64,000 nt of DNA from Pseudomonadota bacterium. Lineage in GTDB: Bacteria; Desulfobacterota; Binatia; UBA9968. A program made the position numbers and the translations under genes. Shown here one piece after another: positions 35,006-44,370 of the stretch. Every line of letters starts with the position of its first letter. Positions within the stretch are counted from its first letter, which is position 1. Under the pieces are notes generated by a model. That model was not told the origin of the DNA and made no database searches. It saw only the letters and a program-made list of their open reading frames with translations. Location: the NCBI GenBank assembly GCA_021324155.1, contig JAJPJQ010000010.1, forward strand, positions 124,001 through 188,000, given 5' to 3'.

Positions 35006-35713
35006 ATGGAAACCGCCATCGTCGCCGGCGTCGGTCCCGGGCTCGGCGCCGCGCTCGCGCGCGCCTTCGCGCGCGAAGGCTTCGCCGTAGGCCTGCTCGC
35101 GCGGAAGCCCGACACGGGCCGTGAGGTCGCGTGGGAGATCCGCTCCGCAGGCGGCAAGGCTGCATCGCTGGAGGTCGACGTGACCGACCGCGACGCGCTG
35201 CGCGTGGCGGTGGAGCAGCTCCGCAGCGAACTGGGCGCCGTGACTGCGCTCGCCTACAACGCGAGCGGCTTCGGCCGCGGGAAATTTTTGGAGCTCGACC
35301 CGCAATCGATCCGCGCCGCCTTCGAGGTCAGCGTGATGGGCGCGGTCCATCTGGCGCAGGCGGTGATCCCCGGCATGCTGCAGGCCGGGCGCGGCTTCAT
35401 CTCGCTTACGGGCGCAACAGCGTCGCTCCGCGGCCGCGCGGGATTCGCCGGCTTCGCGATCGCGAAATCGGGGCTCCGCATGCTGGGGCAGTCGCTCGCG
35501 CGCGAGTTCCACCCGCAGGGAATCCACGTGGTGCACGTGATCGTCGACGGCCAGATCGACAACCCGCGCAGCCGCGCGCGCGACCCCAAGCGCGACGTTT
35601 CGACGATGATCCCGCCGCGCGCGATCGCCGACGCGGTGATCGCAGCGCTGAAGCAGCCGAAAAACGCCTGGACACACGAGCTCGACATCCGGCCCGCGGC
35701 GGAGAGCTTCTAG
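35006..35713 (+). CDS. Short-chain dehydrogenase/reductase
   Basis: VAGVGPGLGAALARAFAREGFAVGLLARKPD; ALAYNASGFGRGKFLEL; SVMGAVHLAQAVIPGML. Confidence 0.92.
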   Translation: METAIVAGVGPGLGAALARAFAREGFAVGLLARKPDTGREVAWEIRSAGGKAASLEVDVTDRDALRVAVEQLRSELGAVTALAYNASGFGRGKFLELDPQSIRAAFEVSVMGAVHLAQAVIPGMLQAGRGFISLTGATASLRGRAGFAGFAIAKSGLRMLGQSLAREFHPQGIHVVHVIVDGQIDNPRSRARDPKRDVSTMIPPRAIADAVIAALKQPKNAWTHELDIRPAAESF

Positions 35714-35767
35714 CCGCTTAAAGCCGCGCGCAAGTTTTTTCCTTCCCGCGCGGCGCACGAGCATTCC

Positions 35768-36670
35768 ATGCCCGACTCGAATAACCATCCGCCGGCTAAG
35801 CCGCCGCTCTCTGCCTACGCGATCTTATTCCTGCCGCCGATTTTCTGGAGCAGCAACTTCATCGTCGGCAAGGCTCTGGTCGGCAAGGTCCCCCCGTGGA
35901 CGCTCAACACCGGGCGCTTTACCGTCTCGGCGCTGATCCTGCTGCCGTGGCTGCTCTACCGGCGCGAGCGGCCGCCGCCGCGCTCGACCTGGCTGCCGCT
36001 CGTGCTCATGAGCATCACCGGCGTCTTCGCCTTCAACGCCGTGCTCTACATCGGGCTCCGCTACACGGGCGCGATCAACGCGACGCTCGTGAACGCGACC
36101 ACGCCGGTCACGACGACGCTGATCGCGCATTTTTTGATCCGCGAGGAGATCACGCGCAGGCGCGTGCTCGGCATCGCGCTATCGTTCATCGGCATCGGCT
36201 GGATCGTCGGCCGCGGCTCGCTCGCCGCCCTGCTCGCGCTCAATCTCAACCTGGGCGACGTGATCGTCTTCTTCGCCACCTCGCTCTGGGGGTTCTACAT
36301 GGTGATGGCGAAGCCGATGATGCGCCACATGTCGCCGCCGGCGCTGACGGCGGTCACGACGATCATCGGCGCGCTGTTTTTACTGCCTGCGTCGGCCGTC
36401 GAGCTGAGTATCGTGCCGGCCGATCTCATGCGCGCCGAAGTGATCGCGGCGATATTGTACCTGGGAGTTTTCCCGTCGTTCCTATCGTTTACGCTGTGGA
36501 ACCGTTCGATCCGCACCTTCGGGCCGAGCCGGGCGAGCCTCGCGTATAATACACTGCCGCTTTTCGCGGTCATTCTGGCGGGAATTTTTTTGGGCGAGAG
36601 CCTGAGATTGTATCAGATCGTCGGCGGCGCGATCATCATCGCCGGCGTCGTCATCGGCACGCGCGACTAG
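35768..36670 (+). CDS. EamA/DMT-family transporter
   Basis: Ten-TM DMT pattern: PPIFWSSNFIVGKALVGKVPPWTLNTGRF...; RASLAYNTLPLFAVILAGIFLGESLRLYQIVGGAIIIAGVVI. Confidence 0.93.
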   Translation: MPDSNNHPPAKPPLSAYAILFLPPIFWSSNFIVGKALVGKVPPWTLNTGRFTVSALILLPWLLYRRERPPPRSTWLPLVLMSITGVFAFNAVLYIGLRYTGAINATLVNATTPVTTTLIAHFLIREEITRRRVLGIALSFIGIGWIVGRGSLAALLALNLNLGDVIVFFATSLWGFYMVMAKPMMRHMSPPALTAVTTIIGALFLLPASAVELSIVPADLMRAEVIAAILYLGVFPSFLSFTLWNRSIRTFGPSRASLAYNTLPLFAVILAGIFLGESLRLYQIVGGAIIIAGVVIGTRD

Positions 36671-37773
36671 AGCCGCATCGGCATGATGACGTAGAGATAT
36701 CCTTCGTCGTCGCTTTTCTTGAGGATGCTCGGGCTTACGTCGTCCTTAAGCGCGACATTGACCTCGCCGCCCTCGCCGAGGACAGTGAGCACGTCGATGA
36801 GATAGCGCGCGTTGAAGCCGACGGTGAGCGGCTTGCCGTTGTATTCGATTTCGATTTCCTCGACGGCTTCCCCGAGCTCCGGGTTGCTCGCGGTGATCGC
36901 GACCTTCCCCGACTTGAGGTCCATCTTAATGCCTTTGTAACGCTCGCTCGAGAGCAATGAGACGCGCCGGAGCGCGTGGAGAAAATCCGCCGCGGTCAGG
37001 CGCGCGAGCTGCGGATTGTCCTTCGGGATGACCTTCGTATAATCCGGGAAATCGCCCTCGATCAGGCGCATGAAGAGCTCGACCTCGTCCTTGACGACGA
37101 GCCCCATGTTCTCCTTGAAGCCGACCGAGACGAGGCCGTCGTCGGCGCCTTCGAGCAGCCGGCGCAGCTCGGTCAACCCCTTGCGCGGCAGGATCACGCC
37201 CTTGGCGAGGCCGAGCGCGCCGATGCCACGGTCGATCAGCGCAAGGCGGTGGCCGTCGGTCGCGACCATGCGCAGCTTGCCGTCTTTCGCCTCTTCGATG
37301 AAAACGCCGTTCAGGTTGTAGCGCGTCTCATCGCTCGAGACCGAAAAAATCGTGCGCTCGATCATCTCGCGCAGCGTTTTCGCCGGCACGCTCGACATCT
37401 TCTCGCCGTCAAACTTTGGAAATTGAGGAAACTCGCGGGCGTCGAGACCGACGATCTTGAAGACCGATTTGCCGCTCTTAATCTCGACCCATTCGTTTTC
37501 CAGCCGCTTCAACTGCAGGGTTTCTTCGGGCGCCTCGCGCACGATCTCGTAAAGTTTTTTTGCCCCGACGGTGACGACGCCTTCGCGGACGACTTCGCCC
37601 TCGAGCTTGCCGCGAATGCCGACTTCGAGGTCGGTGGCTGTCAGGTGGATGCCGGCCTTGCGCGATTCGATCAGGACGTTGGCGAGAATCGGCATCGTGT
37701 TGCGTCGCTCAACGATGCCTTGCGTCCAGTAGAGGGTCGCGAGGAGGTCCGCCTTCTTGGCCCTAAATTCCAT
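36667..37773 (-). CDS. dnaN: DNA polymerase III beta clamp
   Basis: MEFRAKKADLLATLYWTQGIVERRNTMPILANVLIES...; C-terminal YLYVIMPMRL; adjacent to dnaA. Confidence 0.97.
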   Translation of the reverse strand: MEFRAKKADLLATLYWTQGIVERRNTMPILANVLIESRKAGIHLTATDLEVGIRGKLEGEVVREGVVTVGAKKLYEIVREAPEETLQLKRLENEWVEIKSGKSVFKIVGLDAREFPQFPKFDGEKMSSVPAKTLREMIERTIFSVSSDETRYNLNGVFIEEAKDGKLRMVATDGHRLALIDRGIGALGLAKGVILPRKGLTELRRLLEGADDGLVSVGFKENMGLVVKDEVELFMRLIEGDFPDYTKVIPKDNPQLARLTAADFLHALRRVSLLSSERYKGIKMDLKSGKVAITASNPELGEAVEEIEIEYNGKPLTVGFNARYLIDVLTVLGEGGEVNVALKDDVSPSILKKSDDEGYLYVIMPMRL

Positions 37774-37994
37774 TTATACCTCCCGACTCTTATTGCTCCC
37801 CTTATATAAGATAAACAGAGGAGTAATAGTAGGGCCTGTGTATAACGCGCACAACCGGCCTATGTCCAGATGGAAAGGCGCTTTTTTGCTGTGCATCAAT
37901 CGCGCCGCTTTTCCACATGCGTCAACAGATCGGCCGCCGTCGCGTTTTGGGGGGAGGTTATGCTCAGAAATCACGTCTTTTTTCCACAGCTCTT

Positions 37995-39338
37995 TCACGA
38001 CCGTTTGATGTTGAGATTCTTCTCCAGTTTCTCGATCGTGGTTTGCATCTGAGGGTCTTCCTTGATCTTCTTCTCGATCGTCTTGGCGGCGTGAATAACG
38101 GTCGAATGGTCGCGGCCGCCGAATTTCGATCCGATGGTCGGGAAGGAAGTCGAGGTGTGCTTGCGCGCGAGATACATCGCGACCTGCCGCGGCAGCGCGA
38201 TGTTCTTGGTGCGGCGCTTCGCCTTGAGGTCGTTGATCTTGAGATTGTAGTAATCGCAGATCGTTTTCTGGATGCTCTCGACCGTGACTTCGCGCGAGTT
38301 GCCGCGGAGCGTGTTGTGCAGGACCTCCTTGGCGAGGTCGATCGAGATCGTCGCCTTGGTCAGCGAGGCGAAGGCGCCGAGGCGCGTCAGCGACCCTTCG
38401 AGCTCGCGGACATTGGAATCGATGTGCGAGGCGAGAAAGATCGCCACGTCGTGCGGCAGCATGACGCCCTCGACCTCGGCTTTTTTCTGGAGGATCGCGA
38501 CCCGCGTCTCCATGTCCGGCGGCTGGATGTCGGCGATCAGCCCCCACTCGAAGCGGTTCCGCAGGCGGTCTTCCAGCTCGGGGATTTCCTTCGGAAACTT
38601 ATCCGATGTGATGATGATCTGCTTGTGCGACTCGTAGAGCGAGTTGAACGTGTGGAAGAACTCCTCCTGGGTCCGCTCTTTGCCGGCAATGAACTGCACG
38701 TCGTCGAGAATCAGCGCGTCGATGTTGCGAAAGCGCGTCTTGAACTCGTCCATCTTGTCGCGCCTCAGCGACGCGATCAGCTCGTTCATGAACGACTCCG
38801 AGCTGAGATAGAGAATCTTGTTCGCCGGCCGCCTTTCCACGATCCGATGGCCGATCGCGTTGATGAGGTGCGTCTTGCCGAGGCCGACTCCGCCGTAGAT
38901 AAACAGCGGATTGTAATGCTCGCCGGGCTGGTTCGCGACCGCCAGCGACGCGGCGTGGGCGAACTGATTGCTCGCGCCGACCACGAAGTTCTCGAACGTA
39001 TACTTGGGGATGAGATTATTCGCCCGCGGCTGGGCTTTCGGCGCTTCGCGCTCCGCGACGCGCTTTTCCACGGGCGCCGGCTCCAGCGACGTCTGCAAAT
39101 TCTGGTTGACCGCCAGCGAGATTTTGACTTCGTGCTGCGCCGCGAGCGCCAGCGTGTCGTGAATCGAGCGGAGGAAATGCTCCGCGAGCCAGTCGCGGAA
39201 GAATTTGTTCGGGACTTCGAGAAGAATCTCGGCGTCGGAGGATTCGCGCGCCCGGATCGGCTTGATCCAGGTCTCAAAATTCTGCTGGCCGAGCTGCTCG
39301 CGCAACTGCCCCAGCGCTTCTTGCCACATCTGGCTCAT
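37995..39338 (-). CDS. dnaA: Chromosomal replication initiator DnaA
   Basis: NPLFIYGGVGLGKTHLINAIGH; LILDDVQFIAGKERTQEEFFHTFN; KFGGRDHSTVIHAAKTIEKK domain IV. Confidence 0.98.
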   Translation of the reverse strand: MSQMWQEALGQLREQLGQQNFETWIKPIRARESSDAEILLEVPNKFFRDWLAEHFLRSIHDTLALAAQHEVKISLAVNQNLQTSLEPAPVEKRVAEREAPKAQPRANNLIPKYTFENFVVGASNQFAHAASLAVANQPGEHYNPLFIYGGVGLGKTHLINAIGHRIVERRPANKILYLSSESFMNELIASLRRDKMDEFKTRFRNIDALILDDVQFIAGKERTQEEFFHTFNSLYESHKQIIITSDKFPKEIPELEDRLRNRFEWGLIADIQPPDMETRVAILQKKAEVEGVMLPHDVAIFLASHIDSNVRELEGSLTRLGAFASLTKATISIDLAKEVLHNTLRGNSREVTVESIQKTICDYYNLKINDLKAKRRTKNIALPRQVAMYLARKHTSTSFPTIGSKFGGRDHSTVIHAAKTIEKKIKEDPQMQTTIEKLEKNLNIKRS

Positions 39339-39758
39339 GGCCGACCTCGGGCGGAATCGGTTCTAACCTACCGGGAAATAAGTGAAATTAGCCATTGAGT
39401 TACGAACAAAATTATCCACATCTGTGGATAACTGAAAAATGACGAAACCCGGCATCGACTTACCGGCGATCTTTAACAGCGCAATGAACAGTCGGAGGGC
39501 GATTGAGAAGCGGCGTTTATCCGGCACATGCGAAAAGCACCGATTCTGGTCGAAGTCCGGATCGAACATCGCTTCCTTGGTTTTTCTTTTTTGGTCTGCA
39601 GGCGATCGCACGACAAAAAGATCTGTGGATAATTTTGTCGCGGGAAAAATTCATAGTCCTTTTCCACAACCATTGCAAGAAAAAAATTGCATAAAAAAAA
39701 TTGAGCGCGCGCGAGCGCCGGCTTGACATGAAAACAACGGCGATGTTACGCCAAAAAC
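39339..39758. promoter_or_regulatory. Candidate chromosomal origin (oriC) upstream of dnaA
   Basis: DnaA boxes TTATCCACA 39412-39420, TGTGGATAA 39423-39431 and 39624-39632, near-match TTTTCCACA 39660-39668; AT-rich tract about 39670-39705. Confidence 0.75.
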
Positions 39759-41042
39759 ATGTCCGATCGTTCGCGCGAATGGTTTGAGCGCGCGGTAAAA
39801 AGAATTCCCGGCGGCGTCAACAGCCCCGTGCGCGCATGGAAGGCCGTCGGCGGCGCGCCGCGATTCGTCGCGAGCGGCGGCGGCGCGCGCATCGTCGACG
39901 TGGACGGCGAATCCTACATCGATTTCGTCGGCTCGTGGGGGCCGTTGATTCTTGGTCACGCGCATCCCGAGATCGTCGCCGCCATCGAAGCGGCGGCGAA
40001 GGACGGCACGAGCTTCGGCGCGCCGACGCCGCTCGAAGTCGAGCTCGCCGAGGCCGTGGTAGAGCGTTTTCCGTCGGTCGAGAAGCTCCGCCTGGTGAGC
40101 TCCGGAACCGAGGCGACGATGAGCGCGATCCGCGTCGCGCGCGCGTACACGCGCCGGAGCCGCATCGTCAAGTTCGACGGCTGCTATCACGGCCACGTCG
40201 ACGCGCTGCTCGCGCGCGCGGGCTCAGGCGTGGCGAGCCTGGCGCTTCCCGACAGCGCCGGCGTGCCGCCGGCCTTCGCCGCCGAGACCGCCGTCGCGCC
40301 GTTCAACGACAGAGCCGCGGTCGAGGCGCTTTTCGCGGCCGGCGGCGACTCCATCGCTGCGGTCATTGTCGAGCCGGTCTGCGGCAACATGGGCGTGATC
40401 GCGCCGGCGCCCGGGTTTCTCGATTTTCTTCGCAATATCACTGAGAAGAACGGCGCGCTGCTCATCTTCGACGAGGTCATCACGGGCTTTCGCGTCGCGC
40501 GCGGCGGCGCCCAGGAGCTGTTTAACATCCGACCCGACCTCACCTGCCTCGGCAAGATTCTCGGCGGCGGCCTGCCGCTCGGCGCTTTCGGCGGCCGCGC
40601 CGATATCATGGACATGCTCGCGCCGGAAGGCCCGGTGTATCAGGCGGGCACGCTCTCCGGGAACCCGCTCGCGGTCGCCGCCGGTCTCGCGATGCTCCAT
40701 GCCCTGGGGCGCCCGGGTGTCTACGAAAAACTCGAAGCGTTGAGCGCCCGCTTTCAGCGCGGGCTCGAAGCTGCTCTCAAGTCCCGGCGCGTCGCGGGCA
40801 TCGTCGCGCGGCAGGGATCGATGCTGACGCTTTTCTTCGGTCTCGAGCGTGTGCGCGATGCGGAAGAAGCGCGCGGCGCCGACCGCGAGCGCTTCGCCCG
40901 TTTTTTCCACGGTATGCTGGCGCGCGGCTTTTACTGGCCGCCATCGCAGTTCGAGGCGGCGTTCGTGTCGCTCGCGCACAGCGAAGAAGAAATTGATCGG
41001 GCGGTCGCAGCCTTCGACGATTGGGCGGCCGCAGAGCGTTGA
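39759..41042 (+). CDS. hemL: Glutamate-1-semialdehyde 2,1-aminomutase
   Basis: FERAVKRIPGGVNSPVRAWKAVGGAPRF; LLIFDEVITGFRVARGGAQELFNIRPDLTCLGKILGGGLPLGAFGGR. Confidence 0.97.
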   Translation: MSDRSREWFERAVKRIPGGVNSPVRAWKAVGGAPRFVASGGGARIVDVDGESYIDFVGSWGPLILGHAHPEIVAAIEAAAKDGTSFGAPTPLEVELAEAVVERFPSVEKLRLVSSGTEATMSAIRVARAYTRRSRIVKFDGCYHGHVDALLARAGSGVASLALPDSAGVPPAFAAETAVAPFNDRAAVEALFAAGGDSIAAVIVEPVCGNMGVIAPAPGFLDFLRNITEKNGALLIFDEVITGFRVARGGAQELFNIRPDLTCLGKILGGGLPLGAFGGRADIMDMLAPEGPVYQAGTLSGNPLAVAAGLAMLHALGRPGVYEKLEALSARFQRGLEAALKSRRVAGIVARQGSMLTLFFGLERVRDAEEARGADRERFARFFHGMLARGFYWPPSQFEAAFVSLAHSEEEIDRAVAAFDDWAAAER

Positions 41043-41186
41043 CGCCGGGGTTTATTGGGTTGCTTGAGTTTATTGAGTTAAAAACCCAATAACCCAATGA
41101 AACTCAGCAAACCCGAAAGGCGAGAATCAACCGACTCTCGAACCACGGTTGAAGTCGCGCGGAGCGCGTGATAAATCACCTGCGGA

Positions 41187-41456
41187 GTGGCGGCGAACCA
41201 GCCGGATAAAGACCCCGGGAAAATCGATCTCCCGTTCGCCAAATTCGCCAAGTATCTCGCGGTGGGCATGGAAATTCCCACCACTATCGCCGGGTCGCTG
41301 ATCGTCGGCTACCTGCTTGATCGGTGGTTGGGAACGTCGCCGTGGATAACGGTCGTCGCGTCGGTCTTAGGGTTCTTCGGCGCCGTGTTTCGATTGACGC
41401 AGTATCTGAAATATTTTTCGGCAGACAAGAAAACGGATAAAAACGATGAGAGCTGA
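41187..41456 (+). CDS. AtpZ/AtpI family protein (ATP synthase accessory)
   Basis: FAKYLAVGMEIPTTIAGSLIVGYLLDRWLGTSPWITVVASVLGFFGAVFRLTQYLK; upstream of atpI-atpB-atpE. Confidence 0.85.
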   Translation: MAANQPDKDPGKIDLPFAKFAKYLAVGMEIPTTIAGSLIVGYLLDRWLGTSPWITVVASVLGFFGAVFRLTQYLKYFSADKKTDKNDES

Positions 41457-41817
41457 AGCGCTGGGGCCGGCGGTCATCCGCATCGAGGCGACGCACGCCG
41501 CGCTCGTGGCCGGTCTTTGGCTCGCGCTCGCGCCGGCGAAAGCGGTCGAGCCCATCTCGCTGATGGCCGGCGGGCTCTTCATGGGCATCAACTTTCTGCT
41601 TTTAAGCTCGGGCATCCGCTGGGTGCTGACGCCGTTTGCCGGCAGAGGCCGCGTGCGCAGCGGTGTCGCCCTCTTGGTCTTGAAAATGGCGCTTTTCCTC
41701 GGCGCGATCACGCTTCTGTTCACGCGCGTGCGCCTCGACCCGCTCTCGTTCACGCTCGGCTTCTCGTCGCTGCTGGCGGCGATTCTCGTCGAGCGCGTGT
41801 GGACGCTCTCACGGTAG
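41446..41817 (+). CDS. atpI: ATP synthase subunit I-like membrane protein
   Basis: Four hydrophobic segments; position between AtpZ-like and atpB. Confidence 0.72.
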   Translation: MRAEALGPAVIRIEATHAALVAGLWLALAPAKAVEPISLMAGGLFMGINFLLLSSGIRWVLTPFAGRGRVRSGVALLVLKMALFLGAITLLFTRVRLDPLSFTLGFSSLLAAILVERVWTLSR

Positions 41818-41824
41818 GAAAAAC

Positions 41825-42520
41825 ATGGAACACCCGTTTACCTGGTATTCGCTGCTGCCGTACCCGATCAACCTCGTACCCGAGCCGAACTTCACGGCAA
41901 TCGTTGTGGCGCTCGTGGTGATCGGTCTAGCGCTCGCCTTCCGGGCAGCGCTCCGGACATCCAAAGACGCGGCGATCCCGGACGAAGGCACGACGGTACG
42001 AAACGTCATGGAAATGCTCGTCGAGATCGTCGTCGGCCTCTCCGACAGCATCATCGGCAAGAAAGGACGCCGGTACGTGCCGCTGTTCGGCACGCTGTTC
42101 CTTTTCATCCTCATCGGCAATTTCTTCGGCCTGATTCCCGGCGTCACGCCGCCTACGAGCAGCTTCTTTGTCAATTTGGGGATGGGGCTTGTCGTCTTCA
42201 TCGCGTATAACTATTACGGCGTGCGCGCGAACGGCGCGCACTACTTCAAGCAGTTCATGGGGCCGATGATCCTGCTCGCGCCGCTGTTCATCCTGATCGA
42301 GTTTTTCTCGCACATCTTTCGACCGATCTCGCTCTCGATTCGTCTTTTCGGCAACATGTTCGGCGACCACCTGGTGCTGGAGATCTTCAGCAATTTGACG
42401 AAGCTCGTGATCCCGGTGGCATTTTACATTCTGGGATCGCTCGTGTCGCTTATCCAGGCGGCGGTCTTCACGATTTTGACGGTTATCTATGTCGCCATGG
42501 CGATCAGCCATGAGCACTAA
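41825..42520 (+). CDS. atpB: ATP synthase F0 subunit a
   Basis: LFIEFFSHIFRPISLSIRLFGNMFGDHLVLEIFSNL; LVSLIQAAVFTILTVIYVAMAISHEH. Confidence 0.97.
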   Translation: MEHPFTWYSLLPYPINLVPEPNFTAIVVALVVIGLALAFRAALRTSKDAAIPDEGTTVRNVMEMLVEIVVGLSDSIIGKKGRRYVPLFGTLFLFILIGNFFGLIPGVTPPTSSFFVNLGMGLVVFIAYNYYGVRANGAHYFKQFMGPMILLAPLFILIEFFSHIFRPISLSIRLFGNMFGDHLVLEIFSNLTKLVIPVAFYILGSLVSLIQAAVFTILTVIYVAMAISHEH

Positions 42521-42594
42521 GCGGCCCGCCCGGCGGCGAGGATGAGGACAGAGGGGCGTAAGGGCATCGAGGCGCGCTGGAAAGGAGGAGGACA

Positions 42595-42921
42595 ATGCGC
42601 AAGTTACTATCGTTCGTAACCGTGGCGGTGCTGGGAGTCTTGATTTCCGGCGTCGCGATGGCGGCGGCTGAGGCCGCGCCCGCGGGCGGGGATTACTCCC
42701 GCGCGGCGCTCGCGATCGCTGCGGGCCTGGCGATCGCGATCGGCGGCTTCGGCGCCGCACTCGGCCAGGGACGCATGGCGGCGGCTGCGATGGAGAGCAT
42801 CGGCCGGAACCCGAATGCGGCCGACCGCATCCAGCTGCCCATGATCCTGGGCTTGGCGTTCATCGAAGCGCTGGCGCTTTACGCGTTCGTGATCGCGTTC
42901 TTCCTGCAGGGCAAGATCTAA
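42595..42921 (+). CDS. atpE: ATP synthase F0 subunit c, with N-terminal extension
   Basis: ALAIAAGLAIAIGGFGAALGQGRMAAAAMESIGRNPNAADRIQLPMILGLAFIEALALYAFVIAFFLQGKI. Confidence 0.96.
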   Translation: MRKLLSFVTVAVLGVLISGVAMAAAEAAPAGGDYSRAALAIAAGLAIAIGGFGAALGQGRMAAAAMESIGRNPNAADRIQLPMILGLAFIEALALYAFVIAFFLQGKI

Positions 42922-42944
42922 ACTGCGGGGTTACGAGAAAAGCA

Positions 42945-42977
42945 AAAGGGACGGGGCTTGCGCTCCGTCCCTTTTTA
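42945..42977 (+). terminator. Rho-independent terminator downstream of atpE
   Basis: AAAGGGACGGGGC-TTGC-GCTCCGTCCCTTTTT stem-loop plus T tract. Confidence 0.85.
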
Positions 42978-43436
42978 TTTCGGCGGCAGCTCGACGCGCT
43001 CGAGATGGACCTGCGTGTGGCGCAGTATCTCCTCCAGCGTGTGCAGCTTGTACGGGCTCTCGTAGTAGACGTTCTTGATGCCGGTGTTGACCAGCACCTT
43101 CAAACAATGAATGCAGGGCGTGTGCGTGATATAGATCGCGCCGTCGCGGATCGACGAGCCGTTCTTCGCCGCCTGCGCGATCGCGTTGATCTCGGCGTGG
43201 ATCGTGCGGAAACAATTCTCCTCGACGTCGCCGTTGGGCGTCTTCGACTGATAGACGAGGCAGCCGGCCTCCGTGCAGTGGGGCATTCCGGCCGGCGCGC
43301 CGTTGTAGCCGGTCGCGAGAATATTCTTGTCGCGCACGATCACCGCGCCGACCTTGGCGCGGTTACAGGTGGAGCGCTCGGCCACGTCGCGCGTGATCGT
43401 CAGAAAGTATTGATGCCAGCTTAGTCGCTCGCTCAT
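42975..43436 (-). CDS. dCMP deaminase family (ComEB-like) protein
   Basis: CNRAKVGAVIVRDKNILATGYNGAPAGMPHC; TIHAEINAIAQAAKNG; YITHTPCIHCLKVLVNTGIK. Confidence 0.93.
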   Translation of the reverse strand: MSERLSWHQYFLTITRDVAERSTCNRAKVGAVIVRDKNILATGYNGAPAGMPHCTEAGCLVYQSKTPNGDVEENCFRTIHAEINAIAQAAKNGSSIRDGAIYITHTPCIHCLKVLVNTGIKNVYYESPYKLHTLEEILRHTQVHLERVELPPK

Positions 43437-44370
43437 CGCGGTCCTCTTTTCGCTTGGTTCGCTGCAATCCTTCCCGGCCTTCCGGTTGCTGTGGACGCTC
43501 CTCGTGAATTATCGCATCCTGGATGGGAAACGGGTTCGGCGTGAATGTCACGACGAATGTGGCGAGCATGAGCCAGCCGAGGAGCTTCCGCTTCGGATCG
43601 AGGGGCGTTTCCGAATCGACCGGCGGCGGGTGCCGCACGCCGATCAGCAGTAATATCAGGAATGCCCAGAATATCCAGCCGGGCCATCCGCCGAGGAAGC
43701 CGAAGACCAGGAGCAGAATCACCGTCAGCTGCGACACGCGCACGTGGCGGCGGCCGAAAAGCGCGTAGGATACGTGCCCGCCGTCGAGTTGGCCCGCGGG
43801 TAGCAGGTTGAGCGCGGTCACGAACAGTCCGACCCAGCCCGCGGCCGCGACGGGGTGCAGCTCGAAGCTCTCCTGCGGCAGTCCGCCGAGGGCCAGCCGG
43901 ACAAGGAACGAGAATAGCACCGACGTCCCGAGCGCGATGTCGGGACCCGTTTGCGGAGGAGCTTCCAGCCGCAGGCCGAGCAAGACGGCGGCGATCGATA
44001 GCACGAGCCCGGCGATCGGCCCGGCGGCGCCGATATCGAAGAGAGATTTCCGGTCGGGCATGCGCGACTGCATCTTGATGACGGCGCCGAACGTTCCGAT
44101 AATGGACGGGCCCGGGATGAAAAACGGCAGCGTCGCCTCGACTTTGTAGCGCCGCGACATCAGGTAATGGCCCATCTCGTGCGCGAGCAATATCGTCATC
44201 AGGGTGCAGGAGAACGGCAGGCCAGCCGCGAGCTCGCGCGGGTCGAGGGAGAGCGAGAACACGTCGACGCCGGTCTGCCACGCGCCGGCGATCGTCGTCG
44301 TGACGAACGTCACGAGAAAAAGCACGACATGGAGCCAGATTCGTCGCGGGCGGGCGCTCTCACCGTTCAT
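43363..44370 (-). CDS. Site-2 protease (M50) family membrane metalloprotease
   Basis: TILLAHEMGHYLMSRRYKVEATLPFFIPGPSIIGTFGAVIKMQSRMPDRKSLFDIGAAGPIAGLV; ALNLLPAGQLDGGHVSYALFG. Confidence 0.93.
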   Translation of the reverse strand: MNGESARPRRIWLHVVLFLVTFVTTTIAGAWQTGVDVFSLSLDPRELAAGLPFSCTLMTILLAHEMGHYLMSRRYKVEATLPFFIPGPSIIGTFGAVIKMQSRMPDRKSLFDIGAAGPIAGLVLSIAAVLLGLRLEAPPQTGPDIALGTSVLFSFLVRLALGGLPQESFELHPVAAAGWVGLFVTALNLLPAGQLDGGHVSYALFGRRHVRVSQLTVILLLVFGFLGGWPGWIFWAFLILLLIGVRHPPPVDSETPLDPKRKLLGWLMLATFVVTFTPNPFPIQDAIIHEERPQQPEGREGLQRTKRKEDRDERATKLASILSDDHARRGRALHL

